Notes: a model not told the origin generated them from the letters alone. A DNA stretch of 64,000 nt from Hymenolepis diminuta (GCA_900708905.1 CAADRB010000055.1:585067-649066), one strand, 5' to 3'; counted from the stretch's first letter, positions 1 through 12,513 are shown. Translations and numbers: made by a program.

Positions 1-3000
1 TTGAGTTGCAACCATCAAAGGTAATATAAGAGGATGTTGATGCTTTTATTGATTAATTTTACGGTCGAGCGCGTCATAAACATCCCTCCAAGGGCTTCCT
101 CTGTCCTTATTGAAGGATACTGTAATAAACATTTTTAAACTGAAATTAGAGTGCTCGAACAGCAGCTGTAATCATACTGGCTTGCAAATTGTTGGTGTTG
201 AATAGAGTTGAATGCTTTTTTCATCTTTTAAGTGTTGTATAAGAATTTGTGGGCATGTTAACTGCATACTGAGGCATACCAGGGCTATTGCAGCTCAGAT
301 TTTGAAAGAATAATTGAGAAGACTTGAATTTCAAATGACAGTCTCTCTTTCCTTCACTAAGAAAGTAAAACTGTTGGCGTATAAACTAGATAAATGGGAT
401 TGTTTGGTGGCTTCATTCCCCAGTATTAGCATCAAGAAACAATAACTGAAGAGTCGAGTGCCTGATGAACGAATTCCGTTAATAGAATTTAATGAATTTT
501 ATTCAGATATTCGAAATATTCCATTCCTATTACAATGATACGCCCCGTTAGTTAAAAATGAGAAGATTATCTTTTCGGCGTTCTAATTTGGACGCAATTA
601 TGAATTTTTTCCAGACTAACGAAGTGGAGAGAGGATTAAAGCATTTAGGACTACAAATATCACCCCACACATATGATAATGATGATTAAAAACTATTGAA
701 ATTCGATTAATTAACGGTGGTAGGGTTATAGATATGACAGGCATCCAGGAAATGAGCAAAATAAAAAGTAATACCTAAACCTTTAATGAAGGGAAGTAAG
801 TGAGCGTGAATTGTTTGAGACATTTAAGAGCGTTTTGAGTGGTTAAGGCTTGATTTTGAAAATAATTGAAATAGTGTTACACTAGATTTCTCAAATTACC
901 GCAAAAATTAATCTGTAGCTTCATATTAGCTTACTCAAGGGTCAATTCAACTTTCCTTGAAAGCAAAAGGAGGTTCACATACATTTGGATTTCCTCTAGT
1001 TTAATAGATCAGGTGGTAACTTTAATCCTAAATTTGTAGCTGTCATGTTATAATTTGCTATAAGCTATCATTTGCAGCTATAATAACGTTCATGTCCCAT
1101 TTAATTAGTGCCAATACTCGAGAACATATTACTTATTATTACGGTATCAAGATGTGGGGCTTAGATGTCAAATGCTGTAATCTTTAACTCTTCTTCTGTT
1201 ACTAGCTGAAAAAATCTGAAATTCTATACTCTGAAAACTGATTCTTCAGGATTTTCTTTCCACGACCGCCAGGGTCATTTGCTCTTCTCACGAGCTTACA
1301 CGGCCACTTGGATCTTATTTCAGCCCCCAGTTTTGCAAAAACACACTACTTAGAATGAATGTTGAAACTCATTCTCAGAAATAAATATGCGAGTTCTCAC
1401 AAATTAGCTCACTTAATCAGGTGCTAAATATATTTTGCTGTGAGATCCACTGCTGTTCAAGTGGTCTTTGTTCAAGTTTGCACGTCGTCGTGACCTTATT
1501 TTTGGACTCTGACATATGGTACTGCTGTAGTGTTATTGTTGGCAGGTTCAACAGAGGTTCACCGGTCAGGTGGAGCTAAATTACAAAAGCTCACCAGATG
1601 GTTGTTGAAAATTAAAAATATCGCATAGTTTGACTGTAGTAGAAAAAATGATTCGGTTTGTACTTTATTTAGCCTCGGCGTCTAAATGAATGATCACCTC
1701 AGCGGACGATGAGTTCAAGAAATAACGAAATAAATTCATTAAAGAAAAATAAGGAATGAATCTAGACTGATCAATTAAAGTTTTATCAAATAAACTATTT
1801 AGAAAGAAGATATGTGATTGTTAGATTAAAGTTCTAAATGTCGAGGTTGTAACTAAAGCCGTTGGTCATTTCGTTTCACAGGGCGTTCTAAAATTTATGA
1901 ATTTTCATTTTTAACTTATTTGGAGGACTTTAAAAGAACTACGACTATCCTATCATTTTGGTGAAATTTGGACAAATTCATCTGAAAGGAAGATTTCGTT
2001 AATATGCGGGTACGTATCGTACACTAATATCTGAAGATGACTAATAGACGTTGATTATATGACATGCATAATGTAGTGTATTGCCTATCATTACCAATCG
2101 AATAATGGACAATGGTTCGTATGTTCCGAACATTTCATTTGGAATTCCAATTTCCTCTTTAATATTGACTCCTGGACTTCTTAAATCAGTCATTTCCTTC
2201 AATTCGAGCAGTCATCAGATCCCATAATTATGGTGCAATAATCCTTGGACTGGATAGATCGATAGAATTAACGCTGTTATTGATTTAACGTCATTGATAA
2301 TAATAACTATCTTACTACATTACAGGCGTTTCCTACCATCATCTTTTATCATCAGTGAGCTTCACTTAAATATTTCAAATAAACTATAATTATTTGAACA
2401 TGGAATATCTATGGTTGTTGATTGGAGATTATTATTGCACTTTCACATTAATTTTTTTGGCAGTAGGTTTGACCAAAATCGGATAGCATTTCAGTAATTA
2501 ACTGGGAAGCTATAATAATAGATGGATTTGTAAAAAATAAAAGGCTTATTTAACAAATTTCCTTCATATTACATTGCTTTTTTCCCAAATTCCTGCGGAT
2601 TACCATCTCAAATGGTAAATTTTCCAGCAGTCTTGTTCCTGTTTCAGTCCCCATCTTCATCAAAAGTTGCCTTAATAAATAAGGTATCTTCAAGACGAAT
2701 TTCCTAACTTTCACTCTTAATGATTTATCTAGGTTTTTTTATTAATTGAAAAGAGTCCTTTTTGTTATTAATCCGCCTTGTGAATCCTTAAACCACATCT
2801 ATATAATGATTGATGCCAATCGACTGCTTAAAGAATAGATAATCCATCTACATTTTATTATCAATATATATACATTCTCTTTTATTCTCCTGTCAATCAC
2901 ATCTGGTGGAATCGTTTAGCAATATCTAAGCGATAAATAAATGTCCACCCTTGCAACACATGGATTGACGCAAATTTGTTAACATTTATCATTACTGGCA

Positions 3001-5200
3001 CACCCTCTTAAATATTCGGCAAAAGGACATTCAGTACATTTTCTTTTGCACTAGTAACTAAAATGTCACTTTAGCTCCCTCCTCTTTTTCAAATGAAGGA
3101 AAGTTGTCATTACTAACCTCAATGTTGATTTTTCCCTAGAGCCATTAAGAATTAATGGACTATTAGTTATTTTAAATTAAACGGAATAATATTATGAAAT
3201 GATGCAGTCAGATTGATTTATAAGCTCTGGTATAAGTAGGTGAGCTTACTTCGATTGGAATTACTGTTTTAAATATAGTTTGAGAAGTAAAAGAGTTCAC
3301 TAATTTGCCATGAAGTTGTGACAGGTACCACTTTCCCTTTTATTAACGTCCACAAATCCACGTGGACACTTACTTTTACCATCAAACAAACTAGAACTAC
3401 CAAATAATGTGATCTCGGAAATGCATATTTTTGAAAATCCAAATTTATGAAATAACGAATTCTGGAGTAGTTTTCTACTTTATATTGAGATCGGGCCCCC
3501 AAAAAGGCCGTAAAGACAAATTGAGATAAAAAATATCCCGGTTAAAACAAACTTTCAATTTTAACAGTCTTTCACTCCTCTTAATTGGTAGCTGTACATC
3601 TCCCTGACTAATAAGTACCATAGATATAAATTTGATCATAATTTACTGAATATTTACTCACCTTTGGATATTATATTCATATCATTCTATAAATATATCA
3701 TGACTGATGGGACTAATGAATAGAGAAATATTTAAGGAATTTAACACCTACTTCAATTGATATAAAAAGTATTGCACAACTTTTAAATAGAATGGCCCAG
3801 AATGTCGCGGATATTGGAATTAGACTTAAATTTTAATGAAAACATAGCCGAATCTTTCTGCTTACACCTCCTACCCCTTTGATTTGATTGGCAGTAGTTG
3901 CAGATGTTGGCGTACTTGAGTCATATGTTAACCAATAACGTGAATCAGGAATATTAGAATGACTGCTGTATGCAAATTAGATAAGTGCTACACCACAATA
4001 AATCTAGGCGAAGTCAAAACCATAAAATCACAGTAGTCCTGACTGTGATACACAAGTCTGTCTCTGTCAGGCACAGTCATGAATTAATTTGCATTTTAAT
4101 GACTATTTTGGTCAGTTTGAAACAGTTCATTGTCTACAGCGGTGGCACGAATCAAAGCGTCTTCAAAAAACATTTCCATTACTTTCAGTTAAATTCAGTG
4201 TGCCAAACAGAAAAAAGTAAATAAGTTGTACTAACTTGCCCATTCATTAAAAAAAATCGGTGTTTACCTACAGCAGTAGCCATGGTTTTGTTCTCACTTT
4301 ATGTAAAACGAATTACTGAGTTTTACCTTTTTAATTCAAGGTTCAGCTTCTGTTGGGAAGCTAACCTCTATTTTGCATTGTTTAAGGGCTAGTAAAAGTC
4401 AGACATGAAGATCCTCAGTAAACAGTTATCGATTTCGGGAATTAATAAATCTAAGCCTTGACAATAGTGTGGTATAGAATGGTTCTAATTACACACCTTG
4501 AAACCATTAATCTCAAGCAGTTAATGACCTGGAAATGAAATAGCATATACGTAATCTTCACATTTTACTTGTACAATTATCTTTTTACAGTAGAGAGGAC
4601 TACCTCACAATTTAATCTAATTCTTTTATTATAACAAGGAAGTCATTCAACCCCATTTGTAAGTTTTAAGCCTTTTAGGAAATTTTATAACCTGGTCGAA
4701 CTGAATTATTGGCATACCCCGGCCCTTTATATATTGCACACCAATGGACTGTACTCTAACTGTCAATTTTCCATCAATTAACAAAGAACGCAAAATCGGT
4801 CAGCAACCCTATCATACTACATTTAGCTTGTTCCTCACAGTCTGCATTGTCCTAGCACAGTACTGACGTCTTTTCTATGCTCCCAATTCCTCCTTCTACT
4901 CCTTCCTCCTTTTCCCTCTCATTCATTTCCACTTGTCTAGTAAATCTGTGCTTTCACTTAACTCTTGGTCTTTTAACCCAGGAATGACAGTTGTTACCCT
5001 ATTAGCTTAGGGAAGTTCATTGGTTCTATGAGGGGATATCTACCCTAATTTAGTGGAGCTCTTAAAGTAGCCACTTTAAATTTTTTGTACTTGCAAGTCA
5101 TTTCGCGATATCTTGGAGAAGTACGTCCTGGAAACTATCACTTTTATGCTTGCGATTTTTCATTCCGGCTATAGCATATTTATTCTCTTATAACTAGGTT
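1..5200. other. AT-rich non-coding DNA (intron or intergenic), apart from the repeat copy at 4.77 kb
   Basis: I see no exon here that I can support. Short open segments occur (for example 3269-3502 on the minus strand and 3985-4224 on the plus strand), but their length is what chance predicts at this base composition and none has good splice borders on both sides. If the plus-strand gene ending near 9.0 kb is real, this stretch probably holds its upstream introns. The repeat copy near 4.77 kb is listed separately. Confidence 0.5.
4770..5075 (+). repeat. Interspersed repeat family R1, copy A
   Basis: This copy aligns with three other places in the window. Landmarks in order are AACAAAGAACGCAAAATC near 4790, a CACAG motif near 4837, CAGTACTGAC near 4859, a pyrimidine-rich core at 4886-4930, AACTCTTGGTC near 4960, and a 3' part ending around CTTAAAGTAGC. 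The core matches the reverse complement of 50325-50369 over 45 bases with only two or three differences, so this is not just shared base composition. The copies are clearly old, with many substitutions and small indels. No terminal inverted repeats, poly(A) tail or target duplication could be fixed, so the class (SINE, MITE or fragment of a larger element) is open. Confidence 0.75.
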
Positions 5201-5647
5201 AATAGACTATAGTCGAAAAGTAGTTTACTCTGTTAGACTACACCAGTTCTCGTCAAAAAGGTGAGGTTGCAAGCACACATTGTAGTAAATAAAAAATGTC
5301 TTATCTGTTTCTTACATTTGTGCGTGGTTTACGCAAACACAGCTGGAAAAGAGAACTAATTTTTTCATTTTTCTCAGTTTTCTCCCCCAAAACGTTTGCT
5401 GAGTTAGCTGAGAGGAAAGGGAGTTGAAATAATGAACTTTTATCCTATTTCGTAAAACTCACAAGTGTAGATACAGACAATTAAAACTGTAATGCAGTCT
5501 CTAATATGATTATTTAACGCAAGTAAGCTAAATAAGGATTATTGAATTAGGTTTACAGAACTAATCTTATTGGTTATTTTACATTGAATAAAATTAATAT
5601 TAATTAATTAGTATTTTCCTTTTCCCCCTAGTATGTCCATCATTCAA

Positions 5648-5866
5648 GCGGGAATACTATTAATTGTTTGCAAAATATGGTTGAAAAAAGCAACAGAATG
5701 CAAGCATCTTTTCCGATGAAATTTTCAATCATCAGACGTGAATTATTAACGGAAGTTGACCAAATTTCGTAGATATTATCAATGTGAATATGAGAAAGTA
5801 TGACAATTTGAACATGAAACTGGTTTAAACTACGGAAGTTGCTCGCTAGTTTTTCCACAGTACTAG
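5648..5866 (-). CDS. Candidate internal exon, unidentified
   Basis: An open segment on the minus strand begins just after a good acceptor (pyrimidines then CTCCTAG) and stays open for about 70 codons. It starts TVEKLASNFRSLNQFHVQ and holds a hydrophobic stretch near its end (ACILLLFSTIFCKQL). A possible GT donor follows. The codons are less uniformly AT-ended than in neighbouring random frames. Its reading phase does not join directly to the membrane exon at 9.4-10.0 kb, so if both are real an exon lies between them. I recognise no domain. An ORF of this size is expected by chance in this window. Confidence 0.18.
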
Positions 5867-7828
5867 GAGCGGAATAACTAATTCCTTGTTTGAGATGCCA
5901 ACCTGATAGGAGCCAATAATGTGAAGATGAGAAAATTAAGTTCTAAAGGAAGAGAATAAAATTTATTGTTGCCGCTAGATAACGTTTTTTATTGTAATTA
6001 GGAATAAATGGAGTAGACTAATATCCAAGATGACTAAGAATTCAATCCTCTTCTTTTTCCCAACCTAATTATAGTGTCTCATTTTTTCTCTTAACTTTGA
6101 GTTTTAAATGTAACACTTTGTTGAGAAAATGAGAGCTTGCTGAGTCGACTTGTCGTTAAGAAAATAAATATGTCCTCCTATTTTGTTTCAAACAATGTAT
6201 GCAGGAAATTTAACATTTTATTCATCTTTCTTTAGGACTAATTTTCTGTGAGAAGGGGAAAGGAAAGGAGAATAGTTGAAAATTTTCATTCATTAACGTG
6301 AAAAAGTTCGGTTATTGTTTAACTTAACATGAGTGATACTTTTGCCCATTGACACCGAAAACAATTTAAAAAAACAACTTGAAATAACATTATGATCTTT
6401 CAAACCGATTTAACAATTTCGCGGAGAATATGGAACTCAAGAAAACAGGAGGAAGTTCAATTATAGTATTTCACTCCTCATGCACTATAGGCAATTTTTC
6501 AGGGATTTTAATGCATCGTTTCATTGAGCCGTTCATTTTAAATTTATGAAACAGTAATAACGCACTTCTACTTTGAATGGTTTGATTTATAAAAACCTTT
6601 CTTTATAAACCTACGTTTAATCAGTGCTTTTGGATATTTCACTAAAATTTTTCTTTAAAGATTTAAATATAGTCATTGAATTAAGGGGACAAGCGATCGA
6701 CAAGCCGCTGAATCAACCGGACTCCACTCCTGGTTTACGTTTGTGTTAATTTTAGTGCCTGACCTTGAAAGACTACGAAAACCCCCATACTCAGTGTATC
6801 AGAACATTAATTCGGTAACTTTTATCGTTTAAGACAAATAAATAAAGAAACACCGTAAATACACACATTAGATTTATTAATTTCTACGATAGAAGCTGTT
6901 AGAGTTTAAGAATCGAGCTTATTATAAAAGATTATACAATAGGAAATAGTAAACCAGTTGAATTAAATTTTCCAAGCAGAATGTTCCAAACATTTCAAAT
7001 CGTTTTTAAACAAAACGCTGTAATCTCCTCCCTCCCTAATTAACTAAAAATGGTTTCAAAAATGAGCTTTGTGGTTTTGCGCGAAGCTGCCTTATTAAAG
7101 CGATTGAGTCACAAAGACATGTCTTATAAATTTGATAAGCGGAGATTAAAGCAGTTTAGCCGACCAATATAACTGTCCCAAATCCTAGTTTAGCTTAAAA
7201 TGTTGCGTCCGCCAAGTCAGATTTTACAAAATCGATGTCTATCAATGCACTTTCAGCAGTACCGATGGTCGACCGTTTTAGTTAAAACAGGTTAACATAT
7301 GATGTTGTTGAAACCGAGTTCCCCACAAGAATGTCCTATACCTAAGTAAAACGCTACTAATCGATTTAATTTAATTAACCTTAATTATTCAAGTTTGAAT
7401 TTAAGCTATTATGGGTATTTTCAGTTCAGCCAAACATGCTTTTGTGAATAATAATTACACATGCAAAAGTGATTCTCATGAGGATTGTATCTTTTACTAT
7501 TGGTAATCACTAATACATTTTCTATTTTTTCCTGTTTGGTGGTTATTTTTTGATAAATCAAATTAGTGTCTATTTACCCTCTCCCTCTTGGTGGAATTTC
7601 TCAACCAAAAGGTGGTTTTATCTCTTAATTTTCTCATCATAATGATGAATTGGAGTAATCAGATTCATATCAATCTGTTAAAAGATATCTGAGAAAAATT
7701 AGCGAGAATTCTCAGATGTTCGTTTAACACAAGATAATTGGTTTTCTTTTTTCCTGGAGAATAATTAACAACAGTTTTTGATTTTAGCTGTTCATTTGTT
7801 TATTTAGTAACGTTTGTTAAGTACTCAG

Positions 7829-7869
7829 TTCGGGTTGAAGATTATCTGTTGCCATTATTCGGGATTTTG
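7829..7869 (+). CDS. Candidate short internal exon of a plus-strand gene
   Basis: This is a 41-bp open segment between the acceptor GTACTCAG and the strong donor GTAAGTTT. It reads RVEDYLLPLFGIL after two leading bases. It ends in phase 0, which fits the next candidate exon at 8547. The open frame continues past the donor only into intron-like sequence with a hydrophobic, AT-driven translation. Alone, a segment this short proves nothing. The support comes from the consistent phases of the three successive exons and the poly(A) signal after the last one. Confidence 0.33.
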
Positions 7870-8546
7870 GTAAGTTTATCCATCTGCAATTTGAACCTAA
7901 TCATAAGTTCTTTAAAGATATCTGGGAGACATGAATTGTACAAGCTGATAGGCCTTTGGGTGGTCAAAGTATTCTTCATTTTAATGAACACTTTTTTACT
8001 CTTTCAAATAGTCTTCCAGATAAGGAAAACTATACTTTAATTAAATTCTGATATAACTATATATCTATAAAGGAGTAAAGAAGTAAACTGTGTCATTCAT
8101 TTAATATAACTCGATATCACGCTGAACATGCGCCATTGATGTAGCGAAGGTCGAGGCAATTGGTTCAAAAATCATTCATGAACCTACTATACTGTTCAAA
8201 CTTAAAGAGGGATAGGAAAATAAATTGTAGCATTTAAATGCTGACTCAGATGTTAGTTGTTTACCAAATATTAGTGCTGGAATATGAATCCCTCAATCGA
8301 CGTGAGAATTTATATAAAATGAGATATTAAATGTCAACAGAATGACGTTAAAATGTAAGTTTCTTACATTCTCTGATTCAGGATAGTTTATTTCTCTATA
8401 GGAATAGATTTTATGGAGCAGTGCCCTTAAATATACTTGCAAATTAATCTAAAATCGGGTTCATCCACTTTCATAGTACTTTTCTTCTATTTTAAAATTA
8501 AAAATATCTTAAAGATCCGTACTATCACTTTACTATATTCCTCCAG

Positions 8547-8591
8547 ATAGAAAGGAAAAGTTGCTTTTTAATATTTATTAATACAAACAAG
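8547..8591 (+). CDS. Candidate 45-bp internal exon of the same plus-strand gene
   Basis: The acceptor is strong: a pyrimidine-rich run (TTTACTATATTCCTCCAG) just before the segment. The donor AAG|GTAGGT follows. The 45 bases are exactly 15 codons (IERKSCFLIFINTNK). Phase 0 is the only one of the three frames without a stop, and it matches both neighbouring exons (7829-7869 ending phase 0 and 8756 starting phase 0). I recognise no domain. Confidence 0.35.
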
Positions 8592-8755
8592 GTAGGTGGT
8601 ATTATTCACTATTCCGGGTTGGGTTTGTTCTATTTGTACGGTTTCGTCCATTAATCAGCAGAATATACCGTGAATGAAAACTACTTTGTTTTATTCTAAG
8701 CTTGATTGATCATTTCTTCCAAAAAATGATCTGCATATAAAAGTTGCATACTCAG

Positions 8756-8950
8756 GGTTCCAGAAGAGATGCATATCTCAAAATATCATCCTCAGTGTTG
8801 ATACTAGATTCAGTGCGAGCCTTATTAAAAGATCGTTTGAAATTCAGCAGCATTCGTTCTTCGGACCGAGATGAGAAGAATCAATCATCCCAAGTTCCAT
8901 GGACGAAATCCCATTTGGACTATTTTTCAAATCTATGCCCTTTGCTGTAG
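8756..8950 (+). CDS. Candidate terminal exon of a plus-strand gene, product unknown
   Basis: After the acceptor GCATACTCAG, 64 codons stay open to a TAG at 8948-8950, and an AATAAA signal follows 47 bases later. The peptide is mixed and polar: it begins GSRRDAYLKISSSVLIL, has a basic middle (ALLKDRLKFSSIRSSDRDEK) and ends in an aromatic and leucine-rich tail (SHLDYFSNLCPLL). There is no membrane segment and no motif I recognise. It starts in phase 0, matching the exons at 7829 and 8547. The gene would run further left, where I could not trace it securely. It points toward the minus-strand gene at 9.4 kb, a convergent arrangement. Chance remains possible. Confidence 0.4.
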   Translation, partial: GSRRDAYLKISSSVLILDSVRALLKDRLKFSSIRSSDRDEKNQSSQVPWTKSHLDYFSNLCPLL

Positions 8951-8996
8951 CTATGCATCCAATTGTCTAATTAGTATAAGGTATACTATCCTTATG

Positions 8997-9002
8997 AATA
9001 AA
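8997..9002 (+). promoter_or_regulatory. Polyadenylation signal AATAAA
   Basis: A canonical AATAAA hexamer lies 47 bases after the stop codon of the candidate terminal exon. A short 3' UTR with the signal at this distance is common in invertebrate genes. The hexamer is frequent by chance in AT-rich DNA, so its weight comes from its position. Confidence 0.35.
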
Positions 9003-9430
9003 CAATCTTGCAATTGAAATCACTTCTATAAAAACTTCATAACTTGGACAAGTTATGCCCTCATAATTTTAATTAATTTCCATAATACTAATAAAATGAA
9101 AACTTTGGGCAAATTATGTAAGAATATCAAATGTTTATATCTTTTTTAAGTACTAATACGTACAATTTTTTGTTGCAGAGAAGTCATTCAAGCCAACACC
9201 GTAATAACCAATAATCATTAGGGTTCAGTTCTAACCATATAAGTCTTTTGAAATAAAGTATATTTTGTAAAAGAGTATAACAATTGTATCTATATTCTTC
9301 ATATACCCTTTGGCTCGTTAGAGAACGTTCTTTAGAGGTAAAAAGACCTACTAAAGAGATGTTTGTTTAAAGGAGAATAACCATCGTTTAAGCTAATTGA
9401 TACAAATTACTTTAGTACCTTGCACTAACT

Positions 9431-9980
9431 TACCACATTTACTTAAAGGAGGTGGACGAATATGACAATATACAATTCCTTTAAACGAATACTGGTAGCA
9501 ACAATTCATTATTTGGGTTGTGCGGTGCCAAAGAGTACTTTCACGATACAAGGCTTCAATGGTTGAGAGAAATAATAAAATATATAGTGCCATTGATGTC
9601 AACACGCTTGCTATATAGGCTGACAAGCCAAACTGGTTACTGATATCGAGTGTTTTAAAGCTACAATTAAAAAAGGGAAAGCAAGAGGTCAACAGAGTTA
9701 AAGGTTATTAGTAATAATACAACAGCAGTTCTGTAACTATAAAGATTGGCTGGCAATTTTATGAGTGTAGTTTCTTCCGTAATTAAACGAATCGGAAAGA
9801 ACTTGTAGAATGTGTGAAATAACAAAAAAATCATAGCTCTTGAAAGCCGGTGTCTTTTAGGGTCTTCACCCAATCGCTTTGTAGTCCAAAATCGATAATA
9901 TTTCAAGGAGAAGGAAGTAACAAATGCAATGTGACTTAAGAAGAAATCGTGGCTTTCAAGACTGTAATCTTCAAGGTCCT
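9431..9980 (-). pseudogene. Multi-pass membrane protein exon, TMEM135-like (tentative), with one frameshift
   Basis: Two minus-strand frames of roughly 100 codons each meet at a T6 run (A6 on the plus strand, 9669-9674). Reading one T fewer joins them into a single frame of about 180 codons that ends at a strong donor (TGTG|GTAAGTTAG, exon end 9431). The first half has two hydrophobic spans (FFLSHIAFVTSFSLKYYRFW; MIFLLFHTFYKFF) and a third ending in DLLLSLF. The second half has FGLSAYIASVLTS followed by ALYILLFLSTIEALYR. That order resembles the TMEM135 pattern in which a small-residue helix is followed by a segment ending ATETLFR; this is my comparison from memory, not a search. TMEM135 is a peroxisome- and mitochondria-associated multi-pass membrane protein. 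The frameshift may be a sequencing error or a real lesion. A 33-bp intron at this place was considered, but its phases do not fit. ABCC TMD0 is an alternative identity. Confidence 0.42.
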
Positions 9981-10460
9981 CTACTCTATTCTATTAGCAC
10001 GAGCATAACTAATGTGATACTTTCCTTAGTTGAATTAAATAAGATCAGTGGCTAGTCTTGGTTTATCCGGTCTTTTTCTGTCATAGTAACTAACCGTTGG
10101 TTTATCGCATATGAAAGGCCATTTAACAAATCGTCCTCATCTCCCCCTTGAAACCTACACACACAATCCTGAACTGGGAGCTAATTGGGTTGCTAGGTTA
10201 TTAATTATCTTATACCTCCACTTCGAAGTAATAAGCAGTTGTTTAGAACTGAATGAATAAGAACAGATCAAGTGGCAGAAAGTGAATGGTTATTAAAAGT
10301 CATGCACCACTCGTGATCTTGAAAACAGTAACAGGAACAGCGAATCTACCTAATACATCAGCAAGTTCGTCCAAAATAAAGCGGCGATTCTAGTGAGGTA
10401 AAAGATAGAGGATTTTTCAGTCTTAAAATTGCCTAATTTTAGTCCGAAAAGTAGACTTAC

Positions 10461-10517
10461 TGAGTGAATGTAGATGAAATATTTTGGTTTTTAGGTATTT
10501 GACAACGTGCCCAATCA
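10461..10517 (-). CDS. Candidate small exon upstream of the 9.4-10.0 kb membrane exon
   Basis: This is a 57-bp open segment between acceptor AAAATATTTAG and donor GTAAGTC on the minus strand. It reads IGHVVKYLKTKIFHLHSL and leaves one base over. That phase fits an acceptor at 9981-9982 (GAGTAG), where the next exon would continue as DLEDYSLES in the frame of the membrane exon. The acceptor at 9981 has little pyrimidine tract, which weakens the case. No domain is recognisable. Confidence 0.22.
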
Positions 10518-11728
10518 CTAAATATTTTTGAGTTTTAACATCAAATGTCTTACCGAAATGCTAATTTTAATAAAATTATACGTAGATACATGTAATTATT
10601 TGGTGTTTGATTTTTTTCCTCTAAAGGGAATCTAATTCAACGACATTTCGACAGTCCTCATTGAATTCGGTAAAACGTCTACGAAAATCGACAAAAATAT
10701 GACATACTTTGAATGGGAAATTAATCAAATTACTCCAAGTTTAAGTAATATTAATAACATCTAGGATAAATCACATATTTTTAACTTACATTCTGGTAAT
10801 TTTTAGTTTTATTCAAGAATAATGATTACGAATTATTACATTAAAAATAAAATTTCTCCTATCTCTAGTACATAAGAAATTTTTTATCTGGTTTTTTTTC
10901 GTTAAACAAAATTTCTTTGTTGTTTTAAAATCCGCTTTTTTATTCCTAAATAAATCAAATTAATCTTTTTTATCAGTAACTTTAAAGAAATCTATAAATA
11001 CTATTATTATTAGCCTTAATCACCTCTCTAATGAGTATCTTTAAAAAGAAAAGGCACCGACATCAAATTTAATATTTCTCAGTCCAAACAGCTCAAAAAT
11101 GTGATTTTGAATTGAATTCTTTAGTAATTTGGGTTATTTGAGAATGGTCATAATAATCCCTAAGGAGGTAAGAGAGGCAACTACTAGAAGACAGTGTTGT
11201 AGACACGTCTGGACTGGAATATTGTGTCGACAGCCTTATCGATTGTGTAGACAGGGTATGTGACCCCTACCAATTTATGTGCCTCTATCTAAATCGCAAA
11301 GTGATACAAAGCACGCGAGTGGTTCATTATTTTAACTAATACGAAGCTACTACAATCACTTCCTTGAATGTTGGGCCGATTGGTGAAAACTCATAAATAA
11401 ACCGTATTCGCAAAACTGTGATTTTCCAATTCTATCAGACACCAATTTTTTTACTTCAGGCATATGCATATGCACGACCCAGATAACCGGATAAAAACCT
11501 TGAATAGTAAATGATGTGAAAGAGTTTCAACTATGGAAACACTAAAGTCTAGATTAAGGCAAAATTTTCAGTATTTGTACTTTTAGGTCGCTCCTCCGTT
11601 GACGTCCGCTCTTTCATCTCAGACGCTCCTTCATAACTGACACATCGTAGTAAATCAAATTTTGTAACAGTTTTTGCGAAGAAAATATTTTATGTTTGGA
11701 ATGTATTTGAGTCATGTTAATGAATTCC

Positions 11729-11753
11729 GTGTGTGTGTGCGTGTGTGTGTGTG
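11729..11753. repeat. (TG)n microsatellite
   Basis: An alternating TG tract of about 25 bases with a single C interruption near the middle, followed by GGCCGTAG. Likely polymorphic in length. Confidence 0.9.
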
Positions 11754-12304
11754 GCCGTAGTAAATAAAATGGCCACCAGTCAGTCTCTAGGTGGGGGTCT
11801 TACACACGATGTAGTTTAAGCTGCGTCCTTCTCCAATCCTCTGTTTTTAAATTTTCTTCGTCTATTTTGCTCACATCCGGCTCTCAGTAAATGCTCTGTG
11901 GCTTGAGTTCCGTTGCTTACTCAGGCGGCCCAGCTATTTAACAATCTCCCCTACCTCCGTTTTAACAAAAGACACGTCACTGAATCTACCTCTTATCTCT
12001 CTACTCCTTTTTCCGTTGCTCTGATTCAGTTAGAATGAGTCACTTTAAATTTGAGACACAAATAAAGAAATTATTTAGTTATAAAGCCTTAGAAATAGAG
12101 CTCTGAAAATACTGAGATTCTTATTTTCTCATAAACTGATCAAGTTTAAATAGCAGAAATTATACCAAATTGTTTCGCTGATAATTTGGCTAATTAAGTG
12201 CCTTTCAGTGTCCTGTGCGAGGATTAATCACTAATCGATTTTTTCTCTGTGATTATCAAGTCCATCATCTGGGTTGCCATTGATTTTTTTATTCGCTCTA
12301 GCAT

Positions 12305-12513
12305 ATGGAGGGGGGGGTAGAGGTTTCGGTCTCTCAGTGCGTGTATGTGAATATAAATAACATTGGAGACGATTGGATGTGTGGACCAGAGGAGGGAAAG
12401 GGGGCGGTCGAACATAGGTTACATATTTTTAAATGCTGTCCGATGGCCGAGAGCATGCTGTCTAAAGCGAAGTTTAGATGTAGTGGATTTTCAAATAAAG
12501 GGGAAGGGGGGTA
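12305..12513. other. G-rich patch on the plus strand
   Basis: Several G runs lie within about 200 bases: GGAGGGGGGGGTAGAGG near 12307, GAGGAGGGAAAGGGGGCGG near 12389, and GGGGAAGGGGGG near 12499. The four overlapping short ORFs here, on both strands, are side effects of this composition. The runs could support G-quadruplex structure, but loop lengths are irregular and no function is implied. Confidence 0.6.

Noticed and set aside
5213..5260. 48-bp exon candidate reading RKVVYSVRLHQFSSK
   Set aside because: Its ending phase does not fit the next plus-strand exon, and a segment this short is likely by chance.
9163..9220. Plus-strand terminal exon after the strong acceptor TTTTTTGTTGCAG
   Set aside because: It is open for only about a dozen codons in any frame, and the exon at 8756 already gives a stop and a poly(A) signal upstream.
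9661..9693. 33-bp intron (GT...TTGTAG) separating the two membrane frames
   Set aside because: The donor is poor and the phases do not match across it (phase 0 out, one leading base in). A one-base homopolymer shift explains the two frames better.
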